Below are positions 62,523-64,000 of a DNA stretch of 64,000 bases, piece by piece; positions within the stretch are counted from its first letter, which is position 1, and every line of letters starts with the position of its first letter. Under the pieces are notes generated by a model that was given only the letters and a program-made list of their open reading frames with translations, had not been told where the DNA came from and did not search any database. Position numbers and translations under genes: made by a program. Source of the stretch: Crithidia sp. LVH-60A (lineage: Eukaryota; Euglenozoa; Kinetoplastea; Trypanosomatida; Trypanosomatidae). Location of the stretch: NCBI GenBank assembly GCA_030078075.1, contig CP119643.1, forward strand, positions 62,001 through 126,000. The letters run 5' to 3'.

Positions 62523-63704
62523 GAACAGGGGTGAAGCAGGGTTGAGTCTTCTCCATCGTGCGGGGTGCGCGTTGATGACGCTGGTTAGTGGAAGGCGGTG
62601 CTGCTGCACGTTGTTGCTGGCTCGTCACGATCCGCGGCCTGCGTATGGACCTCTATACTTTCCCTTTTTCAGACACATTTCTTCTATATTTGGAGCGAAG
62701 TAATTTTTTTTTTCCTGATGTGAGAAAACTGGGTCTGCAACCGATCTGGGCGGACGTCTTCTCTTGTCAGTGTGCTCGTCCACAACTCTGACAAATGGTG
62801 CGGCAGCGACGTTGCCTTTTTTTGTTGTTGTGGCTTTCGCCCCTTACAAAGAGTGGCGAAGTTCACACCCGCACCCACAAAACAGTTTTCTTTTTTTTTT
62901 TGTTTTTTTTTCTTTTCGCTTTCGCACACAGGTTGGGCAGTTACCCTGCCCCTCGTCATTCATTTTTTTCTCTTTTTTCTTCTTTCCATTTACGCACAGC
63001 CGCATTCAAAGCACCCACATTCTCTCTAGCGTCCATCGTGGTGCTGGTGCATCGTGTTGCGCTTGGAACAATGTACCCTGACTAGTCTTTCTTAATTTTA
63101 TTCATTTATGAAAATACTTTTTTTTTTGTTGTTCACTACGATGGCAAGGCTCGTGAACAGATGTACGCTCTATTCCTCTCAAAGCTCATTCTACTTATGT
63201 TTAATTTGAATCGTACAGTTATGCCAAATTATTGCACGTCCGGCGGTGATGCTGTCGGGAGAAACGTGCCGTGCAGCCTTCCCTCGTGCGGTAGAGGAGA
63301 CATGGCACGCAGGCCCATTGGCTTTTTGTTTCAGATGGATTTACTATTGAAGGTGAGTCCTGTATGCCTAAACCGGATGGTGTCTTAGGCTTCGGTGTCA
63401 TATGTGCACGCCCGTCCTCTTCCTCTCAGCGATCAAATGGTTGAGCGCTTAAGAGGGAGGTGCGCGGAGCTGGCAGAAAGCCAACGCTTTTTGCACACCG
63501 TCATGCTTCTTGTAGCGCTGCACGAAGTCAATTCTCACCCTCACTGTTTGTCTCTCTTTCTCCCTGCCTCTCTCACATCAATCTATCGCGCGCATTTTCA
63601 CACAATCTCTCCCCGTAATGATTTCTCAGTTCTGTTTTACGCTAATTCCCTGCGACACGACGTCCCACCCACTCTACACCCCTTCCACATCCACCACCTG
63701 AGAA
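62523..63704. other. Intergenic, PDEB2 to SNU13
   Basis: About 1.2 kb with T-runs (62,703-62,713, 62,890-62,913, 62,963-62,990, 63,119-63,128). A C/T-rich tract at about 63,546-63,575 and AGs from 63,628 on may form the SNU13 acceptor. No convincing small gene or RNA gene. Confidence 0.5.
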
Positions 63705-64000
63705 ATGACTGGAGATATCAGCGAGAAGGCGTTTCCGCTCGCCACGGACCGCCTCAGCCAGACGATCCTCGATCTCGTGCAGGAGGCCAGCAACGCCAAG
63801 ATGGTGAAGAAGGGCGCCAACGAGGCCACCAAGGCCCTGAACCGCGGCATTGCTGACCTGATTGTGCTGGCGGGTGACACCAACCCGATCGAGATCCTGC
63901 TCCACCTCCCGCTGCTGTGCGAAGACAAGAACGTGCCGTACGTCTTTGTGCCCTCCAAGACGGCGCTCGGCCGCGCCACGCAGGTGTCGCGCAACGTCGT
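63705..64000 (+). CDS. SNU13: SNU13/NHP2L1 (L7Ae family), 3' end cut by window
   Basis: K-turn-binding protein of the L7Ae/15.5K family. It nucleates box C/D snoRNPs and the U4/U6.U5 tri-snRNP in nucleolus and nucleus. The 98 codons visible start [20 protein letters not shown] and include the diagnostic [20 protein letters not shown] (compare [20 protein letters not shown] in human) and [20 protein letters not shown], which distinguish SNU13 from NHP2 and ribosomal L7Ae proteins. [16 protein letters not shown] is reached at the window edge. The full protein is normally about 125-130 residues, so about a quarter is missing. The ATG lies behind a pyrimidine-rich leader. Confidence 0.93.
   Translation, partial: MTGDISEKAFPLATDRLSQTILDLVQEASNAKMVKKGANEATKALNRGIADLIVLAGDTNPIEILLHLPLLCEDKNVPYVFVPSKTALGRATQVSRNV

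Overview
The window is nuclear DNA of a kinetoplastid flagellate, most likely from the Leishmaniinae (Leishmania and relatives). The protein genes are intronless and strongly GC-rich at third positions. They sit head to tail in long same-strand runs, and a polypyrimidine tract plus AG precedes many starts, as expected for trans-splicing. Lineage markers agree: a GP63 leishmanolysin, tandem PDEB-type phosphodiesterases with two GAF domains, a TYW1 without a flavodoxin domain, and an ingi-clade retroposon carrying the Pr77-type 5' hallmark. I cannot name the species.

Layout. (1) 1-18,010: a huge satellite of a 20-bp unit, roughly 900 copies, running off the left edge. (2) 18,011-20,360: short unique flank, then a dead, internally deleted ingi-like LINE on the minus strand. 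Its 5' end keeps a delta-like ribozyme motif. (3) 21,840-28,324: minus-strand cluster of GP63, a leucine-rich repeat protein and an acidic zinc-finger protein. (4) 28,325-29,891: divergent strand-switch region, the likely transcription start zone for both directions. (5) 29,892-34,483: a duplicated pfkB-family kinase gene; between the copies lies about 1.15 kb of homopolymer-dominated sequence that looks like poor consensus. (6) 36,093-64,000: plus-strand cluster of condensin CND1/CAP-D2, an AGC kinase with a FYVE-type finger, a conserved-looking hypothetical, TYW1, presenilin, a 56-residue protein, GINS subunit PSF1, a hypothetical, an HMG-box-like Lys/Ala-rich protein, PDEB1, PDEB2 and the 5' part of SNU13.

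The genes do not form one pathway; kinetoplastid polycistrons rarely do. Housekeeping roles dominate on the plus strand: chromosome condensation, replication initiation, tRNA wybutosine synthesis, snoRNP/spliceosome assembly, intramembrane proteolysis and cAMP turnover. The minus-strand arm carries a surface protease, a dead retroposon and a satellite, and looks like a gene-poor, possibly subtelomeric arm. No tRNA, rRNA, spliced-leader gene or CRISPR array was seen.

The least explained object is the satellite. It has an almost invariant 17-nt core and a 3-nt pyrimidine slot with four main states. It is nearly free of stop codons and of ATG on both strands. It lies where minus-strand polycistronic transcription should end or pass through.
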